Source of the DNA: an uncultured bacterium
GTDB lineage: Bacteria > Planctomycetota > UBA1135 > GCA-002686595
Direction: 5' to 3'
Assembly (NCBI GenBank): GCA_902826945.1
Contig: CADEGS010000218.1
Span: 1-7,668, forward strand
Length of the DNA stretch: 7,668 nt
In this document: piece by piece, positions 1-6,598 of the stretch
How positions within the stretch are numbered: the first letter of the stretch is position 1
Layout of the letters: each line of letters starts with the position of its first letter
Translations under genes and position numbers: made by a program
Notes under the pieces: generated by a model
Told to the model about the DNA's origin: nothing
Database searches by the model: none
Seen by the model: only the letters and a program-made list of their open reading frames with translations

Positions 1-448
1 TGAACTCGAGCTTGTCGAAGTCGATCTCGGGGAAGACCGACTGCTCGGCCAGGCCCAGCGTGTAGTTGCCGCGTCCGTCCAGCTTGGTCTTGACGCCGCG
101 GAAGTCACGGATACGCGGCAGGACGACCGCGACCAGGCGGTCGAAGAACTCCCACATGCGCGCGCCGCGCAGCGTGACGGCCACGCCGATCGGCATGCCC
201 TCGCGCAGCTTGAAGCCGGCGATCGACTTGCGCGCCTTGCGGATCGTCGGGCGCTGGCCGGTGATGGTGGCCATGTCGCGCGCGGCGGCATCGACGCGGC
301 CCTTGTTCTCCACGGCGCCCTTGCAGCCCATGTTGATCACGACCTTGCGCAAGCGCGGGATCGCCATGGGGTTCTGGATCGAGAACTGCGACTGCAGCTT
401 CGTGCGCACGTCGCGGTCGTAGTGCTCCTTCAGCCGGGGGGTGCTCAT
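1..448 (-). CDS. rplE: 50S ribosomal protein L5 (3' end outside window)
   Basis: L5 binds 5S rRNA in the central protuberance of the large subunit and contacts the small-subunit head and the P-site tRNA elbow. The visible 149 residues start [14 protein letters not shown] and carry the family landmarks LRKVVINMG (about residues 34-42), ITGQRPTIRKARKSIAGFK (about 72-90), the D-F-R-G-V stretch near 125 and NYTLGLAEQSVFPEIDFDK near the break. E. coli L5 has 179 residues, so about 30 C-terminal residues lie beyond the left edge. The ATG overlaps the rplX stop as ATGA, which implies translational coupling. The upstream purine-rich run that could act as ribosome binding site is the lysine-coding tail of rplX. 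The assignment is certain from sequence; only the end is missing. Confidence 0.97.
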   Translation of the reverse strand, partial: MSTPRLKEHYDRDVRTKLQSQFSIQNPMAIPRLRKVVINMGCKGAVENKGRVDAAARDMATITGQRPTIRKARKSIAGFKLREGMPIGVAVTLRGARMWEFFDRLVAVVLPRIRDFRGVKTKLDGRGNYTLGLAEQSVFPEIDFDKLEF

Positions 449-717
449 TTCTTCTTCTTCTCTTCCTCGCGGCGCTTGCGCGTCGGCTTGCCGGAGGCGT
501 CGAGCGGCATCACGTTGCTGGCGTGGATCGAGCAGGCCTCCTGCACGCGCTCGCCCTTGGGGCTCTGCTGCGTCGGACGCTTGTGCTTCCAGCGCAGGTT
601 GATCCCCTCCACGACGACGCGCTCGGCCTCGCGCTGCACGCGCACGACCTGGCCGGTCTTGCCCTTGTCGTTGCCGGCGATGACGAGCACGCGGTCTCCC
701 TTGCGCACGCGAATCAC
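445..717 (-). CDS. rplX: 50S ribosomal protein L24
   Basis: L24 is an early 23S rRNA binding protein that starts large-subunit assembly and sits near the exit tunnel mouth. The 90-residue product starts (GTG) with [21 protein letters not shown] split over residues 2-22, which is the KOW motif; [18 protein letters not shown] follows around 37-54, and the end is a charged tail, [10 protein letters not shown] chose GTG at 717 because it overlaps the rplN stop as GTGA and has AGGAGG four bases upstream; a second GTG at 708 would be too far from that site. Length is slightly below the E. coli protein (about 104) but normal for many bacteria. Its AAG/GAA-rich tail directly precedes the rplE start. 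Confidence 0.96.
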   Translation of the reverse strand: MIRVRKGDRVLVIAGNDKGKTGQVVRVQREAERVVVEGINLRWKHKRPTQQSPKGERVQEACSIHASNVMPLDASGKPTRKRREEEKKKK

Positions 718-1082
718 ACGACCTCCTGGGCCAGGGAGATGATCTTCATGTAGTTCTTGTCGCGCAGCTCCCGGGCCACGGCGCCGAAGATGCGCGTGCC
801 CTTGGGGTTGCCCTCGTTGTCCACGATGACCATGGCGTTCTTGTCGAAGCGCACGTAGCTGCCGTCGGGACGGCGCGTGTTCTTGCTCGTGCGCACGATG
901 ACGCCCTTGACCACCGTGCCCGGCTTCAGGTCCGAGCCCGGCATGGCCTTCTTGACCGAGGCGACGATGATGTCGCCCAGGCCCGCGTACCGGCGGTGCG
1001 TGCCACCCAGGACCTTGATGCACATGGCGCGCTTGGCGCCCGTGTTGTCAGCCACGTCGAGGATCGTCTGCATCTGGATCAC
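714..1082 (-). CDS. rplN: 50S ribosomal protein L14
   Basis: L14 binds 23S rRNA at the subunit interface, forms bridges to the small subunit and is the docking site of the silencing factor RsfS in species that have it. The 122-residue product matches the family end to end: [20 protein letters not shown] at residues 2-21, [16 protein letters not shown] at about 24-39, [20 protein letters not shown] in the middle, [13 protein letters not shown] and the terminal [11 protein letters not shown]. The start is GTG, fixed by homology (families begin MIQ), by GTGA overlap with the rpsQ stop and by GGGAGG six bases upstream. The stop overlaps the rplX start in the same way. No anomalies seen. Confidence 0.98.
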   Translation of the reverse strand: MIQMQTILDVADNTGAKRAMCIKVLGGTHRRYAGLGDIIVASVKKAMPGSDLKPGTVVKGVIVRTSKNTRRPDGSYVRFDKNAMVIVDNEGNPKGTRIFGAVARELRDKNYMKIISLAQEVV

Positions 1083-1372
1083 AGGTCACCTCCCTGCACC
1101 TCGGGCGCGAGGCGCGCGCGCTCGATGATCCGCACCAGACGCCAGCGCTTGCGCTTGGAGATCGGACGCGTGGCGGCCAGCTCGACCGTGTCGCCCGGCC
1201 GCGCCTCGTCCTGGGGGTCGTGGGCCATGTACTTCTTGGTGCGGCGCACGTACTTCCCGTACTTCGGGTGCTTGTACTTCTGCTCGACGACCACGGTGAT
1301 CGTGGTCGCGCCCTTGGCGCTGGCCACGACGCCCTGGACGACCTGGCGTTGGTTGCGGGTGATGGCGGTCAT
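1079..1372 (-). CDS. rpsQ: 30S ribosomal protein S17
   Basis: S17 is a primary 16S rRNA binding protein of the 5' domain with an OB fold. The 97-residue product has the expected order: [20 protein letters not shown] near residues 8-27, [20 protein letters not shown] around 30-49, [20 protein letters not shown] (51-70), and [17 protein letters not shown] toward the C-terminus. The start is ATG, four bases after the rpmC stop; an AGGAG lies 13 bases upstream, farther than usual, so coupling to rpmC translation is likely. The C-terminal extension after the RIIERA block is short. The stop is shared with the rplN GTG. Confidence 0.97.
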   Translation of the reverse strand: MTAITRNQRQVVQGVVASAKGATTITVVVEQKYKHPKYGKYVRRTKKYMAHDPQDEARPGDTVELAATRPISKRKRWRLVRIIERARLAPEVQGGDL

Positions 1373-1376
1373 GGCT

Positions 1377-1589
1377 CTAGCGCGGCTCCTGGCCCCGGAC
1401 GCCCCGGGCTCGCTCGTGGAGGACGGTGCGCACGCGCGCGATGGAGCGGCGCAGGATCGGGATCTGCGCCGGGTTGGCGGCCGTCTCGACCGCCGAGCGG
1501 AAGCGCAGGTCGAACAGCTTCTTCTCCATCTCGGCCGCGTCGTACTCGAGCTCCGAGTCGGTCTTGCTCCGGACTTCTTCGATCTTCAC
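1377..1589 (-). CDS. rpmC: 50S ribosomal protein L29
   Basis: L29 is a small two-helix protein beside the polypeptide exit site, next to L23. The 70-residue product has the family pattern: MKIEEVRSKTDSELEYDAA, then the helix with EKKLFDLRFRSAVETAANPA (residues 22-41) and IPILRRSIARVRTVLHERAR (43-62). The start is GTG with a GGGAGG five to six bases upstream and homology at the first residues. It follows rplP by 11 bases and precedes rpsQ by 4, the order found in most bacteria. The last residues (GVRGQEPR) are variable in this family. Confidence 0.96.
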   Translation of the reverse strand: MKIEEVRSKTDSELEYDAAEMEKKLFDLRFRSAVETAANPAQIPILRRSIARVRTVLHERARGVRGQEPR

Positions 1590-1600
1590 GTCGTCCTCCC

Positions 1601-2020
<420 letters not shown>

Positions 2021-2039
2021 GGTTCGTCCTCCTCGGCCC

Positions 2040-2774
2040 TCAGGCGTTCGCGCGGCGCCGTCCGCCGCCGCCGGGACGCGGCGCGCGCTCCGGAGCGCCA
2101 CCCGCCCCGGGCACGCCCTGGTTCACGCGCCAGTCGATCTTCTTGCCGGGGTCGACGTCGCCCTTGTAGATCCAGACCTTCACGCCGATGACGCCGTAGG
2201 TCGTACGCGCCAGCGCCGTGCCGTAGTCGACGTGCGAGCGCAGGGTCGAGAGCGGTACGCGCCCCTCGCGCTCCTTGGCCGTGCGCGCCATCTCGGCGCC
2301 GCCCAGACGGCCGTTGACCTCGACCTTCACGCCCTTGGCGCCGGCCTGCATGGTCGTCTGGATGGCCTTCTTGATCGCGCGCCGGAAGGCCATGCGCTTC
2401 TCCAGCGCCTCGGCGATCACCTCGGCCACCAGCGCGGACTCGAGCTCCGGCCGCTTGATCTCGCGCACCGTCAGGTGGCAGGTCATGCCGGTGATGTCCT
2501 GCAGCTCCTTCTTGAGCTGGTCCACGCGGACGCCCTTGCGGCCGACCAGCACGCCGGGGCGCGCGGTGTGGACGATGACGTTCACGGCCTCGCCCGTGCG
2601 CTCGATCTCGATGCGCGGGATGCCGGCGGACTTGTACTCGCCGTGGACGTGCTTGCGGATCTTGTCGTCCTCGACAAGGAGCTTCTTGAAATCCTTCTTG
2701 TTCGCGTACCAGCGCGAGCGCCAGGGCTCGATGACTCCGATGCGGAACCCGGAGGGATGGACCTTCTGTCCCAT
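2040..2774 (-). CDS. rpsC: 30S ribosomal protein S3
   Basis: S3 lies on the small-subunit head at the mRNA entry channel, where with S4 and S5 it helps unwind mRNA. The 244-residue product begins [18 protein letters not shown], has a type II KH domain with the GxxG loop as GRKG at residues 78-81, the basic helix [10 protein letters not shown] (130-139) that lines the mRNA channel, and the C-terminal domain motif [11 protein letters not shown] (156-166) followed by [16 protein letters not shown]. The tail after residue 216 is Gly/Pro/Arg-rich and variable. ATG is two bases after the rplV stop; a GAGGAG lies about 11 bases upstream inside rplV. An open frame continues upstream but family alignment excludes it. 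Confidence 0.97.
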   Translation of the reverse strand: MGQKVHPSGFRIGVIEPWRSRWYANKKDFKKLLVEDDKIRKHVHGEYKSAGIPRIEIERTGEAVNVIVHTARPGVLVGRKGVRVDQLKKELQDITGMTCHLTVREIKRPELESALVAEVIAEALEKRMAFRRAIKKAIQTTMQAGAKGVKVEVNGRLGGAEMARTAKEREGRVPLSTLRSHVDYGTALARTTYGVIGVKVWIYKGDVDPGKKIDWRVNQGVPGAGGAPERAPRPGGGGRRRANA

Positions 2775-2776
2775 GG

Positions 2777-3145
2777 CTAGTCGCTCTCCTCGCGCTCGCG
2801 GACGACGACCGTCAGATGGCTGGTGCGCTTGCGGAAGGGCATCGCGCGGCCCTGCGGTCCCGGGCGCCAGCGCAGCCGCTTCATGTGCAGCGGGCCGTCG
2901 TCGGCACGCGACTCGCACACGTACAGGCGGTTGATGTTGATCTCCTCGTCCTGGCTGGCGTTGGCGACGGCCGACTTCAGCACCTTGAGGAAGAAGGCGG
3001 CGGAGCGCCGCGGGTTGAACTGCAGCGTCTCGATCGCGCGGTTGACGTCGAGGCCGCGGATCAGGTCCGCGGCCAGGCGCGCCTTGCGCGCGGTGAGGCG
3101 CGCGAAGCGGTGCCGGGCGACGAATTCCTTGGTTGCGGTCGTCAT
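2777..3145 (-). CDS. rplV: 50S ribosomal protein L22
   Basis: L22 binds all domains of 23S rRNA, and its long beta hairpin lines the exit tunnel with L4. The 122-residue product shows [20 protein letters not shown] (residues 11-30), [13 protein letters not shown] (51-63), the hairpin segment [20 protein letters not shown] (88-107) and the terminal TSHLTVVV. The hairpin segment between MKR and TSH is about two residues longer than in E. coli. ATG overlaps the rpsS stop as ATGA; there is only a weak AAGGCGG upstream, so coupling probably drives initiation. The long open frame that continues upstream into rpsS and rplB is a shadow; the family start is here. Confidence 0.97.
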   Translation of the reverse strand: MTTATKEFVARHRFARLTARKARLAADLIRGLDVNRAIETLQFNPRRSAAFFLKVLKSAVANASQDEEININRLYVCESRADDGPLHMKRLRWRPGPQGRAMPFRKRTSHLTVVVREREESD

Positions 3146-3423
3146 TTCGGAGCCGCCTTGATGCCTTCCTTCTTGTTGGTGTGGCCGCGGAAGGTGCGCG
3201 AGGGCGCGAACTCGCCCAGCTTGTGCCCCACCATGTCCTCGCTGACCGTGACCTTGAGGTGCTTGTTCCCGTTGTGGACCAGGAACGTGTAGCCGATGAA
3301 ATCGGGCGGGATCGTCGAGCGGCGCGCCCAGGTCTTGATGGCCTCGCCCTTGCCGCTGACCTGCGCGACCTTTCGGACCAGCTTGGCGTCGACGTACGGC
3401 CCCTTCTTGATGCTGCGTGCCAA
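3142..3423 (-). CDS. rpsS: 30S ribosomal protein S19 (TTG start)
   Basis: S19 is on the small-subunit head next to S13, near the A-site finger bridge. The 93-residue product reads [18 protein letters not shown] after the initiator, then [19 protein letters not shown] (about 29-47), [20 protein letters not shown] (about 49-68) and [13 protein letters not shown], all diagnostic. The only start that fits the family N-terminus is TTG at 3423, with GAGG seven bases upstream; no in-frame ATG or GTG lies nearby. It follows rplB by 12 bases and its stop overlaps the rplV ATG. A TTG start in a highly expressed ribosomal gene is uncommon but the context supports it. Confidence 0.96.
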   Translation of the reverse strand: MARSIKKGPYVDAKLVRKVAQVSGKGEAIKTWARRSTIPPDFIGYTFLVHNGNKHLKVTVSEDMVGHKLGEFAPSRTFRGHTNKKEGIKAAPK

Positions 3424-3435
3424 GGGAGTTCCTCG

Positions 3436-4269
3436 TTACTCGCGGACCTTGCGGCGCCGCAGGATGAACTTCGTGGAGGGGTTCTTGTCTCTGCGCGTCT
3501 TGCCGCCCTTGGCCAGCACGGCCGTGGGCGAGCAGGGGTGGCGCCCGCCCTTCGTGCGACCCTCGCCCCCGCCGTGCGGGTGGTCCACGGGGTTCATCGC
3601 GGTGCCACGCACGGTGGGACGGATGCCCTTGTGGCGCCGGCGGCCGGCCTTGCCGAGCTTGACGTTCTGGTGGTCGGTGTTGCCGATGCGGCCGATGGTC
3701 GCGCGGCACTCGACGTGCACGCGGCGCAGCTCGCCCGAGGGCAGCTGTAGCACGGCGTAGTCGCCTTCGCGCGCCTGGAGCTGCGCGAACGAGCCGGCCG
3801 AGCGGCAGATCTGCCCGCCCTTGCCGACGTGCAGCTCGACGTTGTGCACCATCAGCCCGACGGGCACCTCGGCCAAGCGCATCGAGTTGCCGGGCAGCGG
3901 ATCGGTGCCCGTGCCCGAGCCGATCGTCTGGCCGACCTCGAGCCCCAGCGGCGCCAGGATGTAGCGCTTCTCGCCGTCGGCGTACCACAGGAGCGCGATG
4001 TTGGCCGAGCGGTTGGGGTCGTACTCGATGCTCTTCACGCGCGCCGGCACGCCGTCCTTGTCGCGACGGAAGTCGATCAGGCGGTAGCGCCGCTTGTGCC
4101 CGCCGCCGCGATGGCGGCAGGTGATGTGGCCGTGGTTGTTGCGGCCGCCGCTCTTGCGCAGCGGACGCAGCAGGCTCTTCTCCGGCTTGCCGGCGGTGAG
4201 CTCCGAGTAGTCCAGGACCGTGCCGTGGCGGCGGCCGGCCGAGGTCGGGTTGTACGTCTTGATGCCCAC
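3436..4269 (-). CDS. rplB: 50S ribosomal protein L2
   Basis: L2 is a primary 23S rRNA binder close to the peptidyl-transferase centre and is needed for subunit association. The 277-residue product is full length (E. coli about 273). Landmarks: [13 protein letters not shown] at the N-terminus, [20 protein letters not shown] (48-67), [20 protein letters not shown] in the OB-like domain, and the C-terminal [20 protein letters not shown] (224-243). The VDHPHGGG block with the conserved histidine equivalent to E. coli His229 is intact. The start is GTG, with AGGAG six bases upstream that overlaps the rplW stop (TAGGAG); the gap is 9 bases. Confidence 0.98.
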   Translation of the reverse strand: MGIKTYNPTSAGRRHGTVLDYSELTAGKPEKSLLRPLRKSGGRNNHGHITCRHRGGGHKRRYRLIDFRRDKDGVPARVKSIEYDPNRSANIALLWYADGEKRYILAPLGLEVGQTIGSGTGTDPLPGNSMRLAEVPVGLMVHNVELHVGKGGQICRSAGSFAQLQAREGDYAVLQLPSGELRRVHVECRATIGRIGNTDHQNVKLGKAGRRRHKGIRPTVRGTAMNPVDHPHGGGEGRTKGGRHPCSPTAVLAKGGKTRRDKNPSTKFILRRRKVRE

Positions 4270-4278
4270 GTGCGGCTC

Positions 4279-4569
4279 CTAGAGGATCTCGATCGTCTGG
4301 CCCTCCCCGAGGAGGACCATGGCCTTTTTCCACTCCTGCGTGCGGCCGACGCTACGGCCGCGCCGGCGCCACTTGCCCTTCACACGCAGCGTGTTCACGC
4401 CACGCACGCGCACGCCGAAGAGCTTCTCGACGGCCTGGCGGATCTCGACCTTGTTCGCGTCGCGCGGGACGCGGAAGGTGTAGGCGTTGCGGGTCGCGGA
4501 GCCGTCGGTCGCCTTCTCGGTGACCACCGGCTTGCGCACGATCTGGTAGTGACGCGTCAGCTCGCTCAC
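4279..4569 (-). CDS. rplW: 50S ribosomal protein L23
   Basis: L23 sits at the exit-tunnel mouth and is the docking point for trigger factor and SRP. The 96-residue product shows YQIVRKPVVTEKATDGSATR (residues 8-27), TFRVPRDANKVEIRQAVEKL around 32-51, FGVRVRGVNTLRVKGKWRRR around 52-71 and a closing KKAMVLLGEGQTIEIL. The start is GTG at 4569, overlapping the rplD stop as GTGA, with GGAGGAG seven bases upstream. A nearby ATG at 4576 is out of frame. Another open frame covering this gene on the same strand is a shadow with no family match. Confidence 0.96.
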   Translation of the reverse strand: MSELTRHYQIVRKPVVTEKATDGSATRNAYTFRVPRDANKVEIRQAVEKLFGVRVRGVNTLRVKGKWRRRGRSVGRTQEWKKAMVLLGEGQTIEIL

Positions 4570-5222
4570 GACTCATCTCCTCCGGCCGCGCCGCGGCCCA
4601 GCCGCTGGACCAGCGCATCCATCGCGGAGCGCCCGACGATCAGGAGCCCGCCGCTGACCACGTCGAAGGCGCACAGCTCGGCCGCCGTCGTCACGCGCAC
4701 GCCGGGGAAGTTCCGGAACGAGCGCCACACGTTCTGGTCGGCGCTCTCGAGCACGACCAGCGCGCGGCGCGGCGCGCCCAGGTCGGCCAGCACCTTGCGC
4801 GCCTGCCGGGACGAGGGCGCGCTCCAGCCGCCGAGGTCGGCGATCACGAGCTCGCCGTCGGCCATCTTGCCGAAGAGCGCCGAGCGCGTCGCCACGCGCC
4901 GCGCCTTGGCCGGCATGTGGTAGACGTAGCTGCGCGGCTTGGGCCCGAAGACCGTGCCGCCGCCGCGCCAGATCGGCGACTTGCGGTCGCCGGCGCGCGC
5001 GCGCCCGGTGTGCTTCTGCTTCCAGGGCTTCTTGTTGGAGCCCGAGACCTCCGCGCGCCCGCGCGTGCTGGCGGTGCCCAGGCGCTGGTTGGCCTGGAAC
5101 ATCACCACCGCGTCCTTGAGGGTGCGGTAGAGGACGCGCGGCTTGCCCGCGCGGTCGAGGAAGGGGCTCTCGTCGAGGTCGACGGTGCCCACGCTGCCGG
5201 CTTTGTAGCTCTTGACCTGCAT
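4566..5222 (-). CDS. rplD: 50S ribosomal protein L4
   Basis: L4 is an early assembly protein whose extended loop reaches into the exit tunnel; in E. coli it also represses the S10 operon by acting on the operon leader. The 218-residue product begins [19 protein letters not shown], has [20 protein letters not shown] (32-51), then the long basic loop (about 50-100) with [20 protein letters not shown] and [15 protein letters not shown], followed by the globular part ending in [22 protein letters not shown] at 5222 has TAGGAG six bases upstream; the TAG is also the rplC stop. The wording of the loop is like that of Planctomycetota L4 as I remember them. Confidence 0.97.
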   Translation of the reverse strand: MQVKSYKAGSVGTVDLDESPFLDRAGKPRVLYRTLKDAVVMFQANQRLGTASTRGRAEVSGSNKKPWKQKHTGRARAGDRKSPIWRGGGTVFGPKPRSYVYHMPAKARRVATRSALFGKMADGELVIADLGGWSAPSSRQARKVLADLGAPRRALVVLESADQNVWRSFRNFPGVRVTTAAELCAFDVVSGGLLIVGRSAMDALVQRLGRGAAGGDES

Positions 5223-5231
5223 CGCTGGCTC

Positions 5232-5870
5232 CTAGGCCGTCTTCGGGCGACCCGTCTTGGCCGTGCGGACCTGCACGAACCCGCCGCGCGGCCCGGGCAC
5301 GGCGCCCTTGAGGAAGAGCAGGTTGCGCGCCTCGTCGACGCGCACGACCTGGAGGTTCTTCGTGGTGTGGCGCGCGTGGCCGTAGTGGCCGGACATGCGC
5401 TTCCCGGGGAACAGCTTGCCGGTGCGCTTCGTGCCGATGGAGCCCGGCTGGCGCACGTTCATGCAGCCGTGCGTCTCGGGGCCGCGCGAGAAGCCGTGGC
5501 GCTTGATCGTGCCCGCGAAGCCGCGGCCCTTCGTGGTGCCGATCACGTCCACCACGTCGCCGGCCTTGAAGCCCGCCACCGTCACGCTCGCCCCGACCTC
5601 GAGCGTCGCCGCGGCGCTCAGCCGCTGCTCGCGCAGGAAGCGCTTGGGGCCCAGCCCCGCCTTCTCGAGCTGGCCGATCTGCGGCTTGCGGACCCGCTTC
5701 GCGCGCACGTCCTCGTAGCCGAGCTGCAGCGCGTCGTAGCCGTCGCGCTCCTGCGTGCGCACCTGGGTGACGACGCACGGACCGGCCTCGACGACGGTGA
5801 CACCCACCTGGGTGCCGTCCTCGCCGAAGACCTGCGTCATCCCTTGCTTGCGTCCTAGGATCAGCGTCAT
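5232..5870 (-). CDS. rplC: 50S ribosomal protein L3
   Basis: L3 is one of the two assembly initiators of the large subunit; a loop reaches the peptidyl-transferase centre. The 212-residue product begins MTLILGRKQGMTQVFGEDGT, has GDVVDVIGTTKGRGFAGTIK (104-123), HGFSRGPETHGCMNVRQPGS (125-144), then KRMSGHYGHARHTT (157-170) and VVRVDEARNLLFLKGAVPGP (175-194). In E. coli the equivalent of residue 162 is Gln150, the residue methylated by PrmB; here it is His. The start is ATG at 5870; GAGGAG lies only two bases upstream. An in-frame open stretch extends to 5984 but is Arg/Pro-rich and lacks homology, so I exclude it. The gene is separated from rpsJ by an unusual 270-nt gap. Confidence 0.97.
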   Translation of the reverse strand: MTLILGRKQGMTQVFGEDGTQVGVTVVEAGPCVVTQVRTQERDGYDALQLGYEDVRAKRVRKPQIGQLEKAGLGPKRFLREQRLSAAATLEVGASVTVAGFKAGDVVDVIGTTKGRGFAGTIKRHGFSRGPETHGCMNVRQPGSIGTKRTGKLFPGKRMSGHYGHARHTTKNLQVVRVDEARNLLFLKGAVPGPRGGFVQVRTAKTGRPKTA

Positions 5871-6106
5871 GACTCCTCGAACCGGTAGCGCTCGTCGCTC
5901 GCGGGGCGCAGGCGCACCCGCGAGACCGGCCGGTTCGACCCTCGGCGCCCCCCGGCGTGCGGGGTGGCGCCGACGCATGGCCACGCGGCGACGGACGAGC
6001 TCACGTTGTGAGAAAAGCGAACGGACCGGACGGAGCCGGCTCGCTCGATGGAGGCGGAGAGGTTCTGCTCGGCGGTGCGGCGGGCCCCGGAGGGACCCGA
6101 TCCCAC
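5867..6106 (-). CDS. possible small ORF between rpsJ and rplC (79 codons, unrecognised)
   Basis: This frame fills most of the gap between rpsJ and rplC. Its TGA overlaps the rplC ATG as ATGA, the same junction type used elsewhere in this operon. I counted G/C by codon position over the 79 codons: 54, 53 and 70 (68%, 67%, 89%), a third-position excess that would fit coding in this frame. Against it: the first possible start (GTG at 6106) has no ribosome binding site, the product is Arg/Ser/Gly-rich like many shadow frames in GC-rich DNA, I recognise no family, and the same DNA holds strong inverted repeats. The frame also stays open upstream into rpsJ. I treat it as a candidate only; the region may instead be a structured leader. 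Confidence 0.2.
   Translation of the reverse strand: MGSGPSGARRTAEQNLSASIERAGSVRSVRFSHNVSSSVAAWPCVGATPHAGGRRGSNRPVSRVRLRPASDERYRFEES
5873..5878 (-). promoter_or_regulatory. unusually close Shine-Dalgarno of rplC
   Basis: GAGGAG in the RNA is separated from the rplC ATG by only two bases (TC). The other clear sites in this operon stand four to seven bases from the start. The ATG itself is fixed by the L3 family N-terminus, so initiation is either inefficient, coupled to upstream translation, or regulated by the adjoining hairpin. Confidence 0.6.
5877..5938 (-). promoter_or_regulatory. two-tier hairpin reaching into the rplC ribosome binding site
   Basis: The outer arms tcgaaccgg (5877-5885) and ccggttcga (5930-5938) are perfect 9-bp reverse complements. 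Nested inside, ctcgcggg (5898-5905) and cccgcgag (5917-5924) form a perfect 8-bp stem with an 11-nt loop. The 3' arm in the RNA ends within the GAGGAG (5873-5878) that precedes the rplC ATG, so the fold would hide part of the ribosome binding site. This geometry fits a translational control element, possibly ribosomal-protein autoregulation; the ligand is not known. Confidence 0.5.
5942..5973 (-). promoter_or_regulatory. 12-bp hairpin with one bulged base in the rpsJ-rplC gap
   Basis: Bases 5942-5949 (tcggcgcc) pair with 5966-5973 (ggcgccga), and 5950-5953 (cccc) with 5961-5964 (gggg). One base at 5965 is bulged and the loop is 7 nt. In the minus-strand RNA this makes a very stable stem about 70 nt upstream of the rplC start. 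No T tract follows, so it is not a classic terminator. Confidence 0.5.
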
Positions 6107-6124
6107 GCGGCCCGCGAGGGCCGC
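6107..6124 (-). promoter_or_regulatory. perfect 7-bp hairpin just downstream of rpsJ
   Basis: The arms gcggccc (6107-6113) and gggccgc (6118-6124) are exact reverse complements around a 4-nt loop, beginning 16 nt after the rpsJ stop. No run of T follows in the minus-strand direction, so it is not a standard intrinsic terminator. It could mark a processing, pausing or mRNA-stability site. In DNA this GC-rich, a 7-bp hairpin alone could be chance. Confidence 0.4.
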
Positions 6125-6140
6125 GCTCGAGGCCCTGGGG

Positions 6141-6446
<306 letters not shown>

Positions 6447-6456
6447 GGATGGGAGT

Positions 6457-6472
6457 GGCGTCGCAGGACGCC
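6457..6472 (-). promoter_or_regulatory. perfect 6-bp hairpin between a Shine-Dalgarno-like site and the rpsJ start
   Basis: Arms ggcgtc (6457-6462) and gacgcc (6467-6472) enclose a 4-nt loop. In the RNA the hairpin ends 10 nt before the rpsJ ATG and directly follows the GAGAG at 6472-6476. If it forms, it shortens the effective distance from that site to the ATG from 24 to about 10 nt. Confidence 0.45.
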
Positions 6473-6497
6473 TCTCGCGACGCGGCGCGTCCGAGAG
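6472..6497 (-). promoter_or_regulatory. 11-bp leader hairpin masking the rpsJ Shine-Dalgarno-like site
   Basis: Outer arms ctctcg (6472-6477) and cgagag (6492-6497) and inner arms gacgc (6479-6483) and gcgtc (6487-6491) form an 11-bp stem with a single bulged base (6478) and a 3-nt loop. In this fold GAGAG is paired. The ggacgc at 6466-6471 can instead pair with gcgtcc at 6487-6492, so it competes with the neighbouring hairpin; a two-state leader is possible. Confidence 0.45.
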
Positions 6498-6519
6498 GAG
6501 GGCCCCCTGCACCTCGCTC

Positions 6520-6556
6520 GTGGTCCCCTGCAGCCATCGCTCGCGCGGAGAACCAC
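6520..6556 (-). promoter_or_regulatory. first leader hairpin of the S10 operon
   Basis: In the minus-strand RNA, bases 6556 to 6548 pair with 6520 to 6528 in a 9-bp stem that includes two G-U pairs; the core is GUGGU/ACCAC. It begins about 8 nt after the expected transcription start. Position and size suit a leader regulatory stem, but the prediction is by eye. Confidence 0.35.
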
Positions 6557-6569
6557 CAAAGGGGCGGAG

Positions 6570-6598
6570 ACCTTACCAGTGGGCCAAGACCAGGTCAA
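6570..6598 (-). promoter_or_regulatory. sigma70-type promoter of the S10 operon
   Basis: On the minus strand TTGACC (6598-6593) is followed by a 17-nt spacer (6592-6576) and TAAGGT (6575-6570), preceded by TGG, an extended -10. Five of six bases match the -35 consensus and the spacing is ideal. Transcription should start near 6563-6564, giving a leader of about 117 nt before rpsJ. It sits between fusA and rpsJ and faces the ribosomal genes, so the S10 operon need not depend on readthrough from fusA. Confidence 0.75.

Larger units (their letters stand above)
5871..6140 (-). other. 270-nt structured gap between rpsJ and rplC
   Basis: In most bacteria rpsJ and rplC are adjacent or a few tens of bases apart, and all later junctions here are 19 nt or less. 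This gap holds three strong inverted repeats (listed separately), two perfect 10-bp palindromes (5925-5934, accggccggt; 6033-6042, gagccggctc) and a short repeat ctcac-gtt-gtgag (6000-6012). I see no U-tract terminator and no convincing promoter. Candidate roles are an internal leader for regulation of rplC and downstream genes, an RNA processing site, or a small gene. Confidence 0.5.

Noticed and set aside
2777..4333. Long minus-strand open frame over rplB, rpsS and rplV
   Set aside because: Only the last 122 residues are real (L22). The rest is an out-of-frame reading of rplB and rpsS with a low-complexity product.
4573..5778. Long minus-strand open frame over rplC and rplD
   Set aside because: Out-of-frame shadow of L3 and L4, both of which are intact in their own frames.
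5871..5984. N-terminal extension of L3 from an ATG at 5984
   Set aside because: The extension is Arg/Pro-rich, has no homology, and the family N-terminus (MTLILGRKQGMT) begins at 5870.
6447..6512. GTG at 6512 as the rpsJ start
   Set aside because: It would add 22 residues with no counterpart in S10 and would place the leader hairpins inside coding sequence; ATG at 6446 gives the standard length. Not fully excluded, since a GAGG overlaps that GTG.
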